Made by a program: the position numbers and the translations under genes. Source: Prauserella muralis (lineage in GTDB: Bacteria; Actinomycetota; Actinomycetes; Mycobacteriales; Pseudonocardiaceae). Taken from it: 64,000 nt of DNA. Of the stretch, positions 50,643 through 60,388 are shown piece after piece. Location: the NCBI RefSeq assembly GCF_003202285.1, contig NZ_MASW01000005.1, forward strand, positions 806,001 to 870,000, written 5' to 3'. How positions within the stretch are numbered: position 1 is the stretch's first letter; each line of letters starts with the position of its first letter. Under the pieces are notes generated by a model. That model saw only the letters and a program-made list of their open reading frames with translations, had not been told where the DNA came from and searched no databases.

Positions 50643-52845
50643 CCAGCTTGTCCGGAGTGATGGGCAGGTCACGGATCCGGCTGCCGGTCGCGTGGTGGAT
50701 CGCGTTCGCGATCGCGGCGGCCACGCCGGTGATGCCCACCTCCCCGACACCGAGAATGCCCAGCGGCATCGTCGGATCGGGCTCGTCCAGGCAGGCGATG
50801 TCGATCGGCGGGACGTCGGCGTGCACGGGCACGTGGTAGCCGGACAGGCTGGGGTTCATGATCCGGCCCGTGCGGCGGTCGACGAGCGCCTCCTCGAACA
50901 GGGCCATGCCGATGCCCATCACGATGCCGCCGCGGAGCTGGCTGAAGGCGGTCTTGCGGTTGATCACCCTGCCGACGTCGAACGCCGCGGTCCAGCGGGA
51001 CACGCGGACCTCACCGGTGTCGGCGTCGACCCGCACCTCGCAGAAGTGGGCTCCGCACGCCGCCTTGGCCCAGGTCCGCTGGTCGCGCACCACCTTCGCG
51101 AGCATCCGCGCCTGCCCGGCGAGCGCGCCGAGCCGCGTGTCCGAGCCGACCGCGGCGTCGATGAAGGGAACCCGCGCGGCCGTCAGGATCTCCGTGGGTG
51201 TCCGTCCCTGCATCCCTGTCCTGCGGGCCAGTGTCGAGAGCCTGCGGGTGAGCTTCCCGCAGGCGGCCAGCACGCTGCCCGCGACGGTCGAGGTCTGCAT
51301 CGAACCACCCGCCATCACGCTCGCCGGCAGCGCCGAGTCACCGTACTCGACGCGCACGGCCTCGAACGGCACGCCGAGCGCGTCGGCCGCGATCTGGGCC
51401 TGCACCGTCGCGTTGCCCATGCCCATCTCCTGGAACCCGCAGCGCACGGTGACAGTGCCGTCCGCGGCGAGCCGCACGGTGACGTTGGCGGTGAACTGCA
51501 TCGCCGGGTGATACGCCGTCGCGACGCCCATGCCGACCAGCCACCGGCCGTCGCGCGTTGAGCGCGGCTCCGGCGACCGGTTCTCCCAGCCGAAGCGCCG
51601 AGCGCCGAGCGCGTACGCCTCGCGCAGCATCCGGTGCGAGAACCGCTTCCCGTCGATGGGGTTGCGCTCGGGTTCGTTACGCATGCGGAGCTCGACCGGG
51701 TCGATGCCGAGCTCGCCCGCGAGCTCGTCGATCGCCGACTCGAGTGCGAACGACCCGATCGCGTCGCCGGGGGCGCGCATCGACGTGTTGGGCATCCAGT
51801 CCAGTGTGGTCTGGCTCTGCGCGGTGCGGATGTTCGTGGCGTCGTAGAGGTGCTGAGCGGGGGCGGTCACCTGCTCCGGCTGGCCGCCGACCCGGCTGGT
51901 CCGGGTGACCGACGTGTGCACGAGCGCGGTCAGCCTGCCGCCGGTGTCGGCGCCAAGCGCCACGCGCTGCGCCGACGGCGTGCGGGCGCCGACGGCCCGG
52001 TGGACGTCCTCGCGGGTCAGCAGCAGGCGCACCGGCCGGCCGGTCGCGCGGGCGGCGAGCACCGCGATGATCGTGCCGGGCCAGGCGAATCCCTTGCCTC
52101 CGAAGCCACCGCCGACGAACGGCGCGAGCACCCGCACCTTGGCCTCGGGCACACCGAACCGCAGCGCCAGGTGCTTGCGCAGCCAGGTGATGCTCTGGGT
52201 CGAGTCGTGGACGGTCAGCTCGTCGCCCTGCCACACCGCGGTGGTCGCGTGTGGCTCGAGCGCGTTGTGGTGGTGCTGCGGGGTCGTGTACCGGGCGTCC
52301 ACTGTGACCGGAGCGACCGCGAGCGCGGCGTCCGCGTCGCCCTTCTTCGCGCTGCCCGGCATGACCGGGTTCCCCTTCTGCGCCACGGCGTTCGGCTCCT
52401 CGGCGGCGAAGTCCACCACGGCGGGAAGCCGTTCGTAGCTGACGTGTACCAGGGCCGCCGCCTCGCGGGCGGCGTGGGAGGTCTCGGCGACCACCACGGC
52501 GACGGGCTGGCCGTCCCAGTGGACCTCGTCGGTGTTGAGGTAGTTGACCTGGGTACCGGAGACGAGGGTGCTCAGGTTGGCCGGGGTCGGGCGTTTCGGC
52601 GGGTTGAGCTTCGGCGCGTTGCCATGGGTGAGCACGGTGATCACGCCGGGCACCGCGGCGGCCGCGGCGGTGTCGATCGCGGTGATCCTGCCCCGGCTGA
52701 CCGTCGCGGGCACCAGCGCCGCGTGTGTCAGGCCCGGGTAGGCGTGCTCGGCCGAGAACCGGGCGCCTCCGGTGGTCTTGGCGGGCCCGTCGATCCGGTC
52801 GATCGGCTGGCCGACGAGGTGTTCACCGTCGACGGTGCGGGTCAC
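50635..52845 (-). CDS. Molybdenum hydroxylase, large molybdopterin-binding subunit (PaoC/YagR-like)
   Basis: A 736-residue catalytic subunit of the xanthine-dehydrogenase family. The Moco site motifs are GGGFGGKGF (about residue 260), the segment with [33 protein letters not shown] and the catalytic Glu in [10 protein letters not shown] near the end. Length and three-gene layout (2Fe-2S, FAD, Moco) match the E. coli aldehyde oxidoreductase PaoABC. It hydroxylates an aldehyde or N-heterocycle in the cytoplasm or after Tat export. GTG start overlaps the FAD-subunit stop (GTGA). Confidence 0.9.
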   Translation of the reverse strand: MTRTVDGEHLVGQPIDRIDGPAKTTGGARFSAEHAYPGLTHAALVPATVSRGRITAIDTAAAAAVPGVITVLTHGNAPKLNPPKRPTPANLSTLVSGTQVNYLNTDEVHWDGQPVAVVVAETSHAAREAAALVHVSYERLPAVVDFAAEEPNAVAQKGNPVMPGSAKKGDADAALAVAPVTVDARYTTPQHHHNALEPHATTAVWQGDELTVHDSTQSITWLRKHLALRFGVPEAKVRVLAPFVGGGFGGKGFAWPGTIIAVLAARATGRPVRLLLTREDVHRAVGARTPSAQRVALGADTGGRLTALVHTSVTRTSRVGGQPEQVTAPAQHLYDATNIRTAQSQTTLDWMPNTSMRAPGDAIGSFALESAIDELAGELGIDPVELRMRNEPERNPIDGKRFSHRMLREAYALGARRFGWENRSPEPRSTRDGRWLVGMGVATAYHPAMQFTANVTVRLAADGTVTVRCGFQEMGMGNATVQAQIAADALGVPFEAVRVEYGDSALPASVMAGGSMQTSTVAGSVLAACGKLTRRLSTLARRTGMQGRTPTEILTAARVPFIDAAVGSDTRLGALAGQARMLAKVVRDQRTWAKAACGAHFCEVRVDADTGEVRVSRWTAAFDVGRVINRKTAFSQLRGGIVMGIGMALFEEALVDRRTGRIMNPSLSGYHVPVHADVPPIDIACLDEPDPTMPLGILGVGEVGITGVAAAIANAIHHATGSRIRDLPITPDKLVT

Positions 52846-53837
52846 GGCCTGCTCCCCTCGTGCGTGAGCTCCCGCAGTGTCGCCACGATCGTGCGGCGCG
52901 TGAGCTCGATCTTGAAGGCGTTGTCGCCCACGGCCTGTGCGCGGTCGAGTTCCGCGGCCGCGGCGCGGTCGAAGGTCTCCTCGGTCGCGCGAGCGCCCGT
53001 GAGCACGTGTTCGGCCTCGTTCGCCCGCCACGGCTTCGGGGCGATGCCGCCCAGCGCGAGCCGGGCCTCGGTGATCGTGTCGCCGTCCAGCCGCAGCGCG
53101 GCGGCCACGGAGACGAGCGCGAACGCGTACGATGCGCGGTCCCGGACCTTGCGGTAGCGGGAGTTCGCGGCCGCGGGCACCGGCGGCAGCTCGACGGCGG
53201 TGATCAGTTCGTCGCGTTCGAGCACGGTCTCCCGCTGGGGCGTGTCGGCGGGCAGCCGGTGCAGGTCGGTGAGCGGGATCCGGCGGGTGCCCCGTGTGCT
53301 CTCGACCTCCACGACGGCGCCGAGCGCCACGAGCGCCACGCACAGGTCCGAGGGATGCGTGGCCACGCACCGTTCACTCACGCCGAGGATTCCGGCGTCC
53401 CGGGTGAAGCCACCGAGCGCGGCGCATCCGCTGCCCGGCTCGCGCTTGTTGCACGGCGAGGCCGTGTCGTAGAAGTAGAGGCACCGCGTGCGCTGCAGCA
53501 GGTTGCCGCCGACCGTCGCCATGTTGCGCAGCTGGGCGGACGCGCCGTTGAGTACCGCCTGGGACACCACGGGGTAGCGCGTGCGCACCAGCGGATGCGC
53601 CGCGAGTGCGCTGTTGCGGACGGTGGCGCCGATCCGGAGACCACCGTCCGGCAGCTCCTCGACGCCGTTCAGGGGGAGGCGGGAGACATCGACGAGGACG
53701 TCCGGATGCTCGATGTTCTCGCGCATCAGGTCGACCAGGTTGGTGCCGCCGCCGAGAAACTTTGCGTTCGGTGTCTCCGAGACGGCGCGGACGGCTGTCG
53801 CGACATCGGGTGCGGAGACGTAGGAGAACGCTCTCAT
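52842..53837 (-). CDS. Molybdenum hydroxylase FAD subunit with extra Fe-S loop (PaoB/YagS-like)
   Basis: A 331-residue protein: FAD site [24 protein letters not shown] and [18 protein letters not shown] Cys-rich insertion ([21 protein letters not shown] and later RCVATHPSD) gives four cysteines, as in the subclass carrying an additional [4Fe-4S] cluster. It passes electrons from the Moco subunit to the acceptor. ATGA overlap with the upstream gene and GTGA with the downstream gene. Confidence 0.9.
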   Translation of the reverse strand: MRAFSYVSAPDVATAVRAVSETPNAKFLGGGTNLVDLMRENIEHPDVLVDVSRLPLNGVEELPDGGLRIGATVRNSALAAHPLVRTRYPVVSQAVLNGASAQLRNMATVGGNLLQRTRCLYFYDTASPCNKREPGSGCAALGGFTRDAGILGVSERCVATHPSDLCVALVALGAVVEVESTRGTRRIPLTDLHRLPADTPQRETVLERDELITAVELPPVPAAANSRYRKVRDRASYAFALVSVAAALRLDGDTITEARLALGGIAPKPWRANEAEHVLTGARATEETFDRAAAAELDRAQAVGDNAFKIELTRRTIVATLRELTHEGSRP

Positions 53838-54322
53838 CGGGCCACCTCGCCGATCGCCTCGACGATGCCGTGGTACGCGCCGCAGCGGCACAGGTTGCCG
53901 CTCATGCGTTCCCGGATCTCCTCGTCGGTGAGCTCCTCGCCCTCGGCGGACGGTTCCCCGGTGACGGCGCTGGGCATGCCGTCCTTGTGCTCGGCGAGCA
54001 TCCCGATCGCCGAGCAGATCTGGCCGGACGTGCAGTATCCGCACTGGAAGCCGTCGTGCCGCACGAAGGCCTCCTGGATGGGGTGGTCGATCCCCTCGAT
54101 CGTGGTGATCTCCCGGTCGGCGTACTGCACCGCCAGCGCCAGGCACGCGTTGATCCGCTCGCCGTCGGCGAGCACGGTGCAGGCGCCGCAGGCGCCCTGG
54201 TCGCAGCCCTTCTTCGTGCCGGTGAGGCCAAGGTGCTCGCGCAGGGCGTCGAGCAGGCTGACCTGTGGCGGGATATCGAGCAGGTGGTCGGCGCCGTTGA
54301 CGCGCACGCGCAGCTCGGCCAT
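53834..54322 (-). CDS. Molybdenum hydroxylase [2Fe-2S] subunit (PaoA/YagT-like)
   Basis: A 162-residue protein with both clusters: plant-ferredoxin type [22 protein letters not shown] and the helical-domain cluster [12 protein letters not shown] with [13 protein letters not shown]. There is no Tat signal, unlike E. coli PaoA. First gene of the three-gene operon; its ATG at 54322 is 31 bases from the first of two operators shared with the divergent TetR gene. Confidence 0.92.
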   Translation of the reverse strand: MAELRVRVNGADHLLDIPPQVSLLDALREHLGLTGTKKGCDQGACGACTVLADGERINACLALAVQYADREITTIEGIDHPIQEAFVRHDGFQCGYCTSGQICSAIGMLAEHKDGMPSAVTGEPSAEGEELTDEEIRERMSGNLCRCGAYHGIVEAIGEVAR

Positions 54323-54353
54323 CGCGGTCCCTTCGGTTCGAGTCGTTCCCACG

Positions 54354-54396
54354 TTAACAGAACGGCGTTCTACTAACAACAGGACGTCGTTCTGTT
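54354..54396. promoter_or_regulatory. Twin TetR operators and leaderless promoter
   Basis: Two similar palindromes, TTAACAGAACGGCGTTCTACTAA (54354-54376, given here in two overlapping halves TTAACAGAACGG and CGTTCTACTAA) and AACAGGACGTCGTTCTGTT (54378-54396), have centres 22 bases apart. TATACT at 54407-54412 is a good -10 for the TetR gene whose ATG is at 54422, so that mRNA would begin almost at the start codon. Binding would repress both the hydroxylase operon and the TetR gene. Confidence 0.7.
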
Positions 54397-54421
54397 AAGT
54401 CAGCCCTATACTTCCTGAGAA

Positions 54422-55063
54422 ATGGCTCAGTCGACGTTCGTCCGGGCCCGGCGGCCCGAACACAAGCAGCAGCGCCGCGAGGCGATCCTCGCGGCGGCGC
54501 GCGAGCTTGCCGCCGAGTCGGGCGTGCGCAACGTCAGCCTCGGCGACATCGCCAGGGCCGTCGGGATCGCGAAGTCGAACGTGGTCCGCTACTTCGGCAC
54601 TCGTGAGGAGATCTATCTCGAACTCGTGCTGGACTGCGGCAGGGAGTGGGCCGACGACGTCCGGCGCAGGCTGCCGGACGACGGCGTCGTCGACGCGCTG
54701 GCCAGAGCGTTCGACGAGCACCCGCTCCTGTGCGACCTGCTCAGCCACTCGGCGACGTCATTCGAGCACAACGTCTCGGTCGAGGCCGCGGCCACCTTCA
54801 AACGCACGTTGCTGGTTCAGCTGCGTGAGCTGAGCGCGGCCATCGCGGAGGCGAGCGCCGAGCTCACCGAGTCGGAGGCCCAGGAGGTCGTCACCGCGGC
54901 CGCCGGGCTGGCAACCGCGCTCTACCCTGCCGCCAACCCGCCGCCGACCCTGGTGGAGGTCTACGCGCGCAATCCCGACCTTGCCGGAGCGCACGTGGCG
55001 TTCCTGCCCGCGATGACGCGCGCGATCAGCGCGCTCGTCGCAGGTCTTCCCTCGCTGCGCTGA
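54422..55063 (+). CDS. TetR-family repressor of the molybdenum hydroxylase
   Basis: A 213-residue repressor with HTH at about residues 18-65 (REAILAAARELAAESGVRNVSLGDIARAVGIA and SNVVRYFGTREEIYLEL) and a TetR_C-type helical domain. It probably binds the twin operators in front and responds to the hydroxylase substrate, perhaps an aldehyde. The likely transcript is leaderless. Confidence 0.88.
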   Translation: MAQSTFVRARRPEHKQQRREAILAAARELAAESGVRNVSLGDIARAVGIAKSNVVRYFGTREEIYLELVLDCGREWADDVRRRLPDDGVVDALARAFDEHPLLCDLLSHSATSFEHNVSVEAAATFKRTLLVQLRELSAAIAEASAELTESEAQEVVTAAAGLATALYPAANPPPTLVEVYARNPDLAGAHVAFLPAMTRAISALVAGLPSLR

Positions 55064-55170
55064 GCGGCCAGACCACGCCGCCCGGCTCGGCGCGCCATGC
55101 CGGCGGCGTGGTCTGGCCGCTTGCTGCCAGGCGGCCCGCATCCAGCTCGGAGGACGGCGATGCTGGGCGC

Positions 55171-55488
55171 ATGCCGACCTCACAGCACAGCAACCGCCAC
55201 AACGGCGCCGAGCGACAGCAGCCTGCCCGTGGCCGCGGGTGGCTGCTGTCGCTGGCCTCGATCCTGCTGTGGGAGGCGGTGCTCACGCTGGTCGTCCTGG
55301 TCGCCGCCGGGCCCCCCGACCCGGACGGCCTCTACTACTCGTACGGCCCCGCGCTCGTCGCGGTCGCCGTGTTCGGCACCCCGCTGACCTACCTTGTCGG
55401 CTGGCGCCGTCCCCGGCCGTTCCACCAGCTGGCGCTGTTCGCCCTGCCGGTCTTCCTGGTCTGCCTGGGACTCACCCAGTACGCGTGA
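55171..55488 (+). CDS. Small three-helix membrane protein
   Basis: A 105-residue protein: a polar N-terminus of about 25 residues, then helices LLSLASILLWEAVLTLVVLVA, ALVAVAVFGTPLTYLVGW and LALFALPVFLVCLGL. No family recognised. The start at 55171 is the only ATG in frame; GGAGG lies 18 bases before it. Its 3' end overlaps that of the convergent gene by 17 bases. Confidence 0.6.
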   Translation: MPTSQHSNRHNGAERQQPARGRGWLLSLASILLWEAVLTLVVLVAAGPPDPDGLYYSYGPALVAVAVFGTPLTYLVGWRRPRPFHQLALFALPVFLVCLGLTQYA

Positions 55489-55900
55489 CCGACTCCGCCG
55501 GGGCAGGGTGCAGCCAGGCGTTGACGTCGGGGCGGAACAGGTGCGCGATCACGAGGACCGCCAGCACGATCCCGACGACGCCCTGAACGGCGCCCTGGAC
55601 GACGGCGAGCAGACCGCTGAGCACCGTGAGCACCTCGAGCACCGTCACCGCGATCCTCGCCCCCGCAACACGGCGGCCCAGCAGCACGGCGCACCCGATC
55701 AGCACGACCGCGACGGCCACCGATCCGTATCCCAGCACGTACTGCAGCCCGGGTACCGAGCGGCCGTGCTCGGCATCCTCCGCCGCGAAGTACAGCAGCA
55801 GGGCCCCCATGGCCCCGTTGGACAGCACCTGAAAGCCCAGTATCCCCAGCGAGGCCTTGAGGGAGAACGGCATCCTCGGGCGCTGTGTGGTCTGTTCCAT
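55472..55900 (-). CDS. Four-helix membrane protein of unknown function
   Basis: A 142-residue protein with four hydrophobic helices (SLGILGFQVLSNGAMGALLLYF, YVLGYGSVAVAVVLIGCAVLLG, ARIAVTVLEVLTVLSGLLAVVQ, VVGIVLAVLVIAHLF) separated by short charged loops. The family is not recognised. It lies beside a response-regulator gene in divergent orientation and may be under its control. Confidence 0.65.
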   Translation of the reverse strand: MEQTTQRPRMPFSLKASLGILGFQVLSNGAMGALLLYFAAEDAEHGRSVPGLQYVLGYGSVAVAVVLIGCAVLLGRRVAGARIAVTVLEVLTVLSGLLAVVQGAVQGVVGIVLAVLVIAHLFRPDVNAWLHPAPAESVTRTG

Positions 55901-56006
55901 GTCACTGCCTTTCGTCGTCGTGTGTCCGGCTGAGTGCCACGGTGCTGCACCGGGGATGAGGATTTGATGACAGGCACCGGCCCTGCCGTGCGCTAACCTC
56001 CCGCAC

Positions 56007-56687
56007 GTGCGCGTGCTGGTGGCCGAGGACGACGAGAACCTGCGGGTGGCGGTCGAGGCGGCTCTGCGCGGTTCAGGGCTCGCCGTCGACACGGCGGCCG
56101 ACCTCCCGGACGCCGACGAGGCGCTCGCCGTCAACGCCTACGACTGCGTGGTCTTCGACCGGATGCTGCCCGCCGGCGACGCACTGGCCTACGTCGAGCG
56201 CCGCCGGAAGGCGGGATGGGCGGTGCCGGTGCTGTTCCTCACCGCCCGCGACACGGTGCGCGACCGCATCGCGGGGCTCGCGTGGGCCGACGACTATCTC
56301 GTCAAGCCGTTCGCCGTGCCGGAGCTCGTCGTCCGGGTGCGCAGCCTGTGCCGCCGCGGCGGCCTGCCCACGCCGCCGGTGCTGCGGTGGCGGGACCTCG
56401 AACTGGACCTCGGCCGGCACGAGGCCCGGCGCGGCGGCACGGGGCTCAGGCTGACGCGGAAGGAGTTCGCCGTGCTCGAACGGCTTGTCGCCGAGGGGGG
56501 CGGCACGGTGGGCAGGGCGGAGCTGATCGCGGCGGCCTGGGACGAGCTCGTGCCCCCCGCCTCGAACGTTCTGGACGTGCTGGTGACGCAGCTGCGGCGC
56601 AAGCTCGGGCCCCCGCCGGTGCTGCACACCGTGCGCGGCGTCGGCTACGTGCTCGGCGACCCGGCGCCGCGCGCTCAGTACGGCTGA
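56007..56687 (+). CDS. OmpR-family response regulator (orphan)
   Basis: A 226-residue regulator: receiver with EDDE at residues 7-10, phosphoacceptor Asp in VVFDRMLP, Thr in FLTARD and Lys in DDYLVKPF, then the OmpR winged helix (LRLTRKEFAVLERLV and LDVLVTQLRRKLG). The usual Gly before ADDYL is missing (GLAWADDYL), one residue short of its paralogue at 61204. No histidine kinase gene is adjacent. GTG start at 56007. Its 3' end overlaps the convergent AAA gene by 13 bases. Confidence 0.88.
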   Translation: MRVLVAEDDENLRVAVEAALRGSGLAVDTAADLPDADEALAVNAYDCVVFDRMLPAGDALAYVERRRKAGWAVPVLFLTARDTVRDRIAGLAWADDYLVKPFAVPELVVRVRSLCRRGGLPTPPVLRWRDLELDLGRHEARRGGTGLRLTRKEFAVLERLVAEGGGTVGRAELIAAAWDELVPPASNVLDVLVTQLRRKLGPPPVLHTVRGVGYVLGDPAPRAQYG

Positions 56688-58357
56688 CCGCCCTCCATGG
56701 CGCCGAGCACGTCACCGACGGTGAGTCCACGCAGCTCGGCGGCGTCCGGAATCCGGCCCAGCCTGCTCAGCCTGCCGGACTGGACCTTCCTGATCGCCTC
56801 GAACAACCGCCGTGCGTCACGGGCGTTGCCGAAACCCGGCTCCGCGGAGATCCGGCCGAAGTACGCGGCGAGCGCGGGCCCGGACCGGGGATCCAGCTCG
56901 TAGTCCCCAGCGGTCACCATCCGGCCGATGATGCCGACCAGCTGGTCCGGGGTGTAGTCCTCGAACTCGACGGTCTTGGCGAAGCGCGAGGCCAGGCCCG
57001 GGTTGGCGGCGAGGAACTGACGCATCTCGGCGGTGTAGCCCGCGACGATCACCGCGATCTGCTCACGATGGTCCTCCATCAGCTTCACGAGCGTGTCGAT
57101 GGCCTCCTGCCCGAAGTCGCCGCCGGAGGCCGGCTGCCGGGCCAGGGTGTAGGCCTCGTCGATGAACAGCACGCCGCCGAGCGCCTCCTCGAAGACCCCG
57201 GCGGTCTTCTCGGCGGTGTGGCCGATGTACTGGCCGACGAGATCGCGTCGCGACACCTCCCGGAACTGCCCGGCGGGCAGTACGCCGAGCTCACGCAGGA
57301 GCCTGCCGTAGGTGCGCGCGACGGTCGTCTTGCCGGTACCGGGCGCTCCGGCGAACACCAGGTGATGGCTGAGCGCGCCCGTGGCCAGCCCCGCTCGCGA
57401 GCGCCACGCGTTGACCTGGATCTCGTCGACGAGCGCACGCACCTCGGCCTTCACGCCCGGCAACCCCACCATCCCGTCCAGGTCCGCGAGCAGGCCGTCG
57501 AGTGCCACGGAACGGTTCGCGGCGGCGCCTGGCCCGGCGACGATCCTCGCCGTCGCCGACCCGGCGAGCCGGATGGCCGGCTCCGCGGTGCCGGTCACGT
57601 CGCACCCCTCGATCGTGCCCCCGCACTGTGGACCCACGTCGATGCCGACGCCGAGCGCGTCGCTGACCGACAGCCGGCGCAGCACCGGCTCACCACGGTG
57701 CGCCACCGCGATCGCCGCCTGGCCCGTCCGGAAGACCCGGCAGTTCTCCACGACCGGACGGGCGTGCTGGTAGATGTAGAAGCCGCGCTGGCCGCAGCCG
57801 CCGACCGTGCACGAGCGGATCACGGGGTCGGCCCCGAGCCCGACGATCACACCATCCGCGGCGATGTCGCTGATCGTGACGTTCTCGACGACCCCTGAGG
57901 CGCCCTCCAGCACGAGCCCGTGTTCGGCTCCGGTGATCGTGACGCCGGTGATGGACAGCGGTCCCGGCCCGCGGACCGCCACCCCCGGCCCTTGCTCCGC
58001 GCTGACCGTGCAGCCGTCGAGAGTCAGCTCCGCGTTCTCCACCTGAACGGCCGCCGCAGCGCCCGCGCGCACCGTGAGCCCGCGCACGGCCAGCGCGCCG
58101 CCACACGCCCGGAGCACGGGCACGTCGGCACCGCCGCCGTCGAGCACCACCTCCGCCCCCTCGGCCGCGCGCAGGGTGATGCTGCGGTCGAGCAGCTCGA
58201 GCGTCTCGGCGTAGGTGCCCGCCGAGATGGACACGCAGGCGCCGTCGGGCGCGCCGAGCACCGCGGCACCGACGGTGGGGTAGGCACCGTGTCTTCCCGG
58301 GTCGACGAGGACGGTGCGCGGCGTGGTCGGCTCCCTCGCCGGTGCGGCCTCAGTCAT
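56675..58357 (-). CDS. Beta-helix / AAA+ ATPase fusion (EccA/CbbX-like) of a type VII secretion locus
   Basis: A 560-residue fusion. Residues 15-290 form a right-handed parallel beta-helix, seen as repeated strand units (SITLRAAEGAEVVLDGGG, LAVRGLTVRAG, LSITGVTITGAEHGLVLEG, GFYIYQHARPVVENCRVFRTG). Residues 300-560 are a CbbX/EccA-type AAA+ domain with Walker A GAPGTGKT, Walker B GGVLFIDEAY and Arg finger region NPGLASRFAKTVEF. EccA-type ATPases prepare substrates of ESX systems; here the usual TPR domain is replaced by a beta-helix. Start overlaps the LuxR gene by eight bases. Confidence 0.85.
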   Translation of the reverse strand: MTEAAPAREPTTPRTVLVDPGRHGAYPTVGAAVLGAPDGACVSISAGTYAETLELLDRSITLRAAEGAEVVLDGGGADVPVLRACGGALAVRGLTVRAGAAAAVQVENAELTLDGCTVSAEQGPGVAVRGPGPLSITGVTITGAEHGLVLEGASGVVENVTISDIAADGVIVGLGADPVIRSCTVGGCGQRGFYIYQHARPVVENCRVFRTGQAAIAVAHRGEPVLRRLSVSDALGVGIDVGPQCGGTIEGCDVTGTAEPAIRLAGSATARIVAGPGAAANRSVALDGLLADLDGMVGLPGVKAEVRALVDEIQVNAWRSRAGLATGALSHHLVFAGAPGTGKTTVARTYGRLLRELGVLPAGQFREVSRRDLVGQYIGHTAEKTAGVFEEALGGVLFIDEAYTLARQPASGGDFGQEAIDTLVKLMEDHREQIAVIVAGYTAEMRQFLAANPGLASRFAKTVEFEDYTPDQLVGIIGRMVTAGDYELDPRSGPALAAYFGRISAEPGFGNARDARRLFEAIRKVQSGRLSRLGRIPDAAELRGLTVGDVLGAMEGGQPY

Positions 58358-59078
58358 CGGCAGCCCCCTCCAGCCAGCCGCGACCGGCGGCCTTGGCTCC
58401 CGCCTGGAACCGGCTGCGGGCGCCGAGCCGGTCCATCAGGCTCGACACCATGCGCCGCACGGTGCGCACCGACACGCCGAGTGTGGCCGCCGCGGACTCG
58501 TCCGTGCAGCCGGCCGACAGCAGCGACAGCAGGTCCCGGTCCCGCCTGTCCAGTCCCGCGGGCCGTGGCCGCGGACTCGCGGCCAGCGGCACCGCCGACG
58601 GCCAGAGGCGCTCGACCAGCTCGGTGATCGTGGCGACGACGCTCGGCAGCCGGAACACGGCCACGTCGGCGACCTCGGCTGCGCCGTGCCCGTCCCGCCG
58701 TTCGGCGGGCACGATGGCGAACGCCCGGTCGACGACGAGCGCCTCGACGGGCACGGCGGGCATCGTGCGGATCTCCGCGCCGTCCTGCGCCAGCTGGGCG
58801 AGATGCCGCGAGGTACCGGCCGCGATGCGCGCGTCGTCGGGAAACAGCATCCGGTACCGGACGCCGCGCCGCAGGTTGGCGTGGTCGATCCGGCGGAAGG
58901 CCGTCACCGGGTCGCCGGGAGCGCCGCGCAGCGAACTGACGACGAGCACCTCCCGTTGCGCGGCGGCCAGTTTCGCCGTCACGCGCGCGTGCCGCGACAC
59001 CGGTTGGCAGGACGCGTGCCCCTGCAGGACCGCGAGCCGTGGCGGCGCGTCGCGAAGGTCGGGCAGCGACTGGGTCAT
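58350..59078 (-). CDS. LuxR-type regulator of the type VII secretion locus
   Basis: A 242-residue regulator with a C-terminal LuxR HTH (LDRRDRDLLSLLSAGCTDESAAATLGVSVRTVRRMVSSLMDRLGARS) and an N-terminal domain resembling the TrmB-like/phospholipase-D-like sensor fold (AQREVLVVSSLRGAPGDPVTAFRRIDHANLRRGVRYRMLFPDDAR). No phosphoacceptor domain. The start is ATG 59078, or GTG 59081 one codon earlier, both overlapping the eccE stop. It sits between the EccE and AAA genes and probably controls the locus. Confidence 0.82.
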   Translation of the reverse strand: MTQSLPDLRDAPPRLAVLQGHASCQPVSRHARVTAKLAAAQREVLVVSSLRGAPGDPVTAFRRIDHANLRRGVRYRMLFPDDARIAAGTSRHLAQLAQDGAEIRTMPAVPVEALVVDRAFAIVPAERRDGHGAAEVADVAVFRLPSVVATITELVERLWPSAVPLAASPRPRPAGLDRRDRDLLSLLSAGCTDESAAATLGVSVRTVRRMVSSLMDRLGARSRFQAGAKAAGRGWLEGAADD

Positions 59079-60376
59079 CACGAGGTCCCTCCGATCGGCA
59101 GCGTCGCGGCGACCGCCGCGGCGTGCTGGTTGTCCATCCGCTCCAGGTGGATCTCCGGCGGTCGTGTCCTCAGCAGCCGCCCTGCCGCCGCGTCGACCGC
59201 GGCGTCGGTGGTCGCGGCCACCCGGACCACCGCGGTGTGGCCCGGCAGCGTGACGGACACGGTGCAGGCGGTGCCGGGAACGGCGGCGAGCACGTGGTGC
59301 AGCAGGCGCACGCGGGCGACCGGCGATCGCGTTCCCAGACCCGACAGGCGCAGGCCCGCCTGCGCGATCGGCCCGGCACGCCAGTACCGGCGGTCCTCCC
59401 GGATCGCTGCCCTGCCCGGTCCGGTGTGGGTGAGGGCGGCGAGCGTCGCGAGGATCTCCTCCTCGGTCAGCGCCGTGAGCGGCCCGGCCGCCATGCCCGT
59501 CCTCTTCAGCCTGCGGTGCAGCTTGCGCACGGCGTTGCTCACGGCCACCAGGAGCGGGGCGTCGTCGGCGAACCGCGGGTCGCGCACCGCTCTGACGACC
59601 AGCCACGCGCGGGCCTGGTCGGCCTGCCGCGGACCGCGGTGCACGACGAGCTGGAACCGGACCGCCGGCTGTCCCGGCTCGGCGGCGTCACCGAGCCAGG
59701 ACCCCGACAGCGCCAGCTCCGCGAGGGCGGCGGCACCCGTGCCTGCGGGCCGCAGCACGGTGACGAGCTCCTCGGCGCGGCTGACGACGCCCGAGGGCGT
59801 CCCGGCGAGCGTGGCGGTGCCGACGCTCGCGCCCGGCGCCAGGGTGGCGAGCAGCAGGCGGGTTCCGGCGGTGCCGGGCAGGTCCCGCTCGCGGCGGCGC
59901 AGCACGAGCAGGACCCGGAGCGCGAGCTCGTCGGAAAGCCATCTGCCGCGCACCCGCACCGCCGTGCAGCCCAGCAGTGCCACCGCCATCGGCACGAGGA
60001 CGGTGGCGAGCGGCCAGGGGCCGCCGGCCGCGAGGAACACCAGCACGAGCGCGAGCTGCCAGCAGACGATGCGCAGCACCGGCAGGCCGAGCGGCTCCCG
60101 GCGGGCGGGGCGCTCGCGCGGCGGGAACGGCAGCGGCCGGCCTGCCTGGGCCTGCTGCGCGGCCGGCACCGGGATGGGCGCCGTGGCGGGTTCGCCACGG
60201 TGTCGCACGGTCGGAGCCTCGGCGGTGGCAGGCCGCGCGACCGGCTGCCGGGCCCCGGCCGCGCGCGCCGCGGCGACGGTGGCGACCGGCCGGACGGTGC
60301 CCCGCCGTGCGGACGGCGCGGCCTGCTCCCTGGCCGCGCTCGCCGCGGCGGTCCCCTGCTGTTCCCGGACTGTCAT
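59078..60376 (-). CDS. eccE: Type VII secretion protein EccE
   Basis: A 432-residue protein: a long Ala/Pro/Arg-rich cytoplasmic N-terminus (about residues 1-95), two adjacent membrane helices (PVLRIVCWQLALVLVFLAAGG and LATVLVPMAVALLGCTAV) and a soluble domain with the EccE pattern (FQLVVHRGPRQADQARAWLVVRAVRDPRFADD and the region to the end). It is a membrane component at the rim of ESX machines. The other core genes (EccB, EccC, EccD) are not in the window and are expected beyond 64000. Confidence 0.82.
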   Translation of the reverse strand: MTVREQQGTAAASAAREQAAPSARRGTVRPVATVAAARAAGARQPVARPATAEAPTVRHRGEPATAPIPVPAAQQAQAGRPLPFPPRERPARREPLGLPVLRIVCWQLALVLVFLAAGGPWPLATVLVPMAVALLGCTAVRVRGRWLSDELALRVLLVLRRRERDLPGTAGTRLLLATLAPGASVGTATLAGTPSGVVSRAEELVTVLRPAGTGAAALAELALSGSWLGDAAEPGQPAVRFQLVVHRGPRQADQARAWLVVRAVRDPRFADDAPLLVAVSNAVRKLHRRLKRTGMAAGPLTALTEEEILATLAALTHTGPGRAAIREDRRYWRAGPIAQAGLRLSGLGTRSPVARVRLLHHVLAAVPGTACTVSVTLPGHTAVVRVAATTDAAVDAAAGRLLRTRPPEIHLERMDNQHAAAVAATLPIGGTS

Positions 60377-60388
60377 CGCCGCCTCCCC

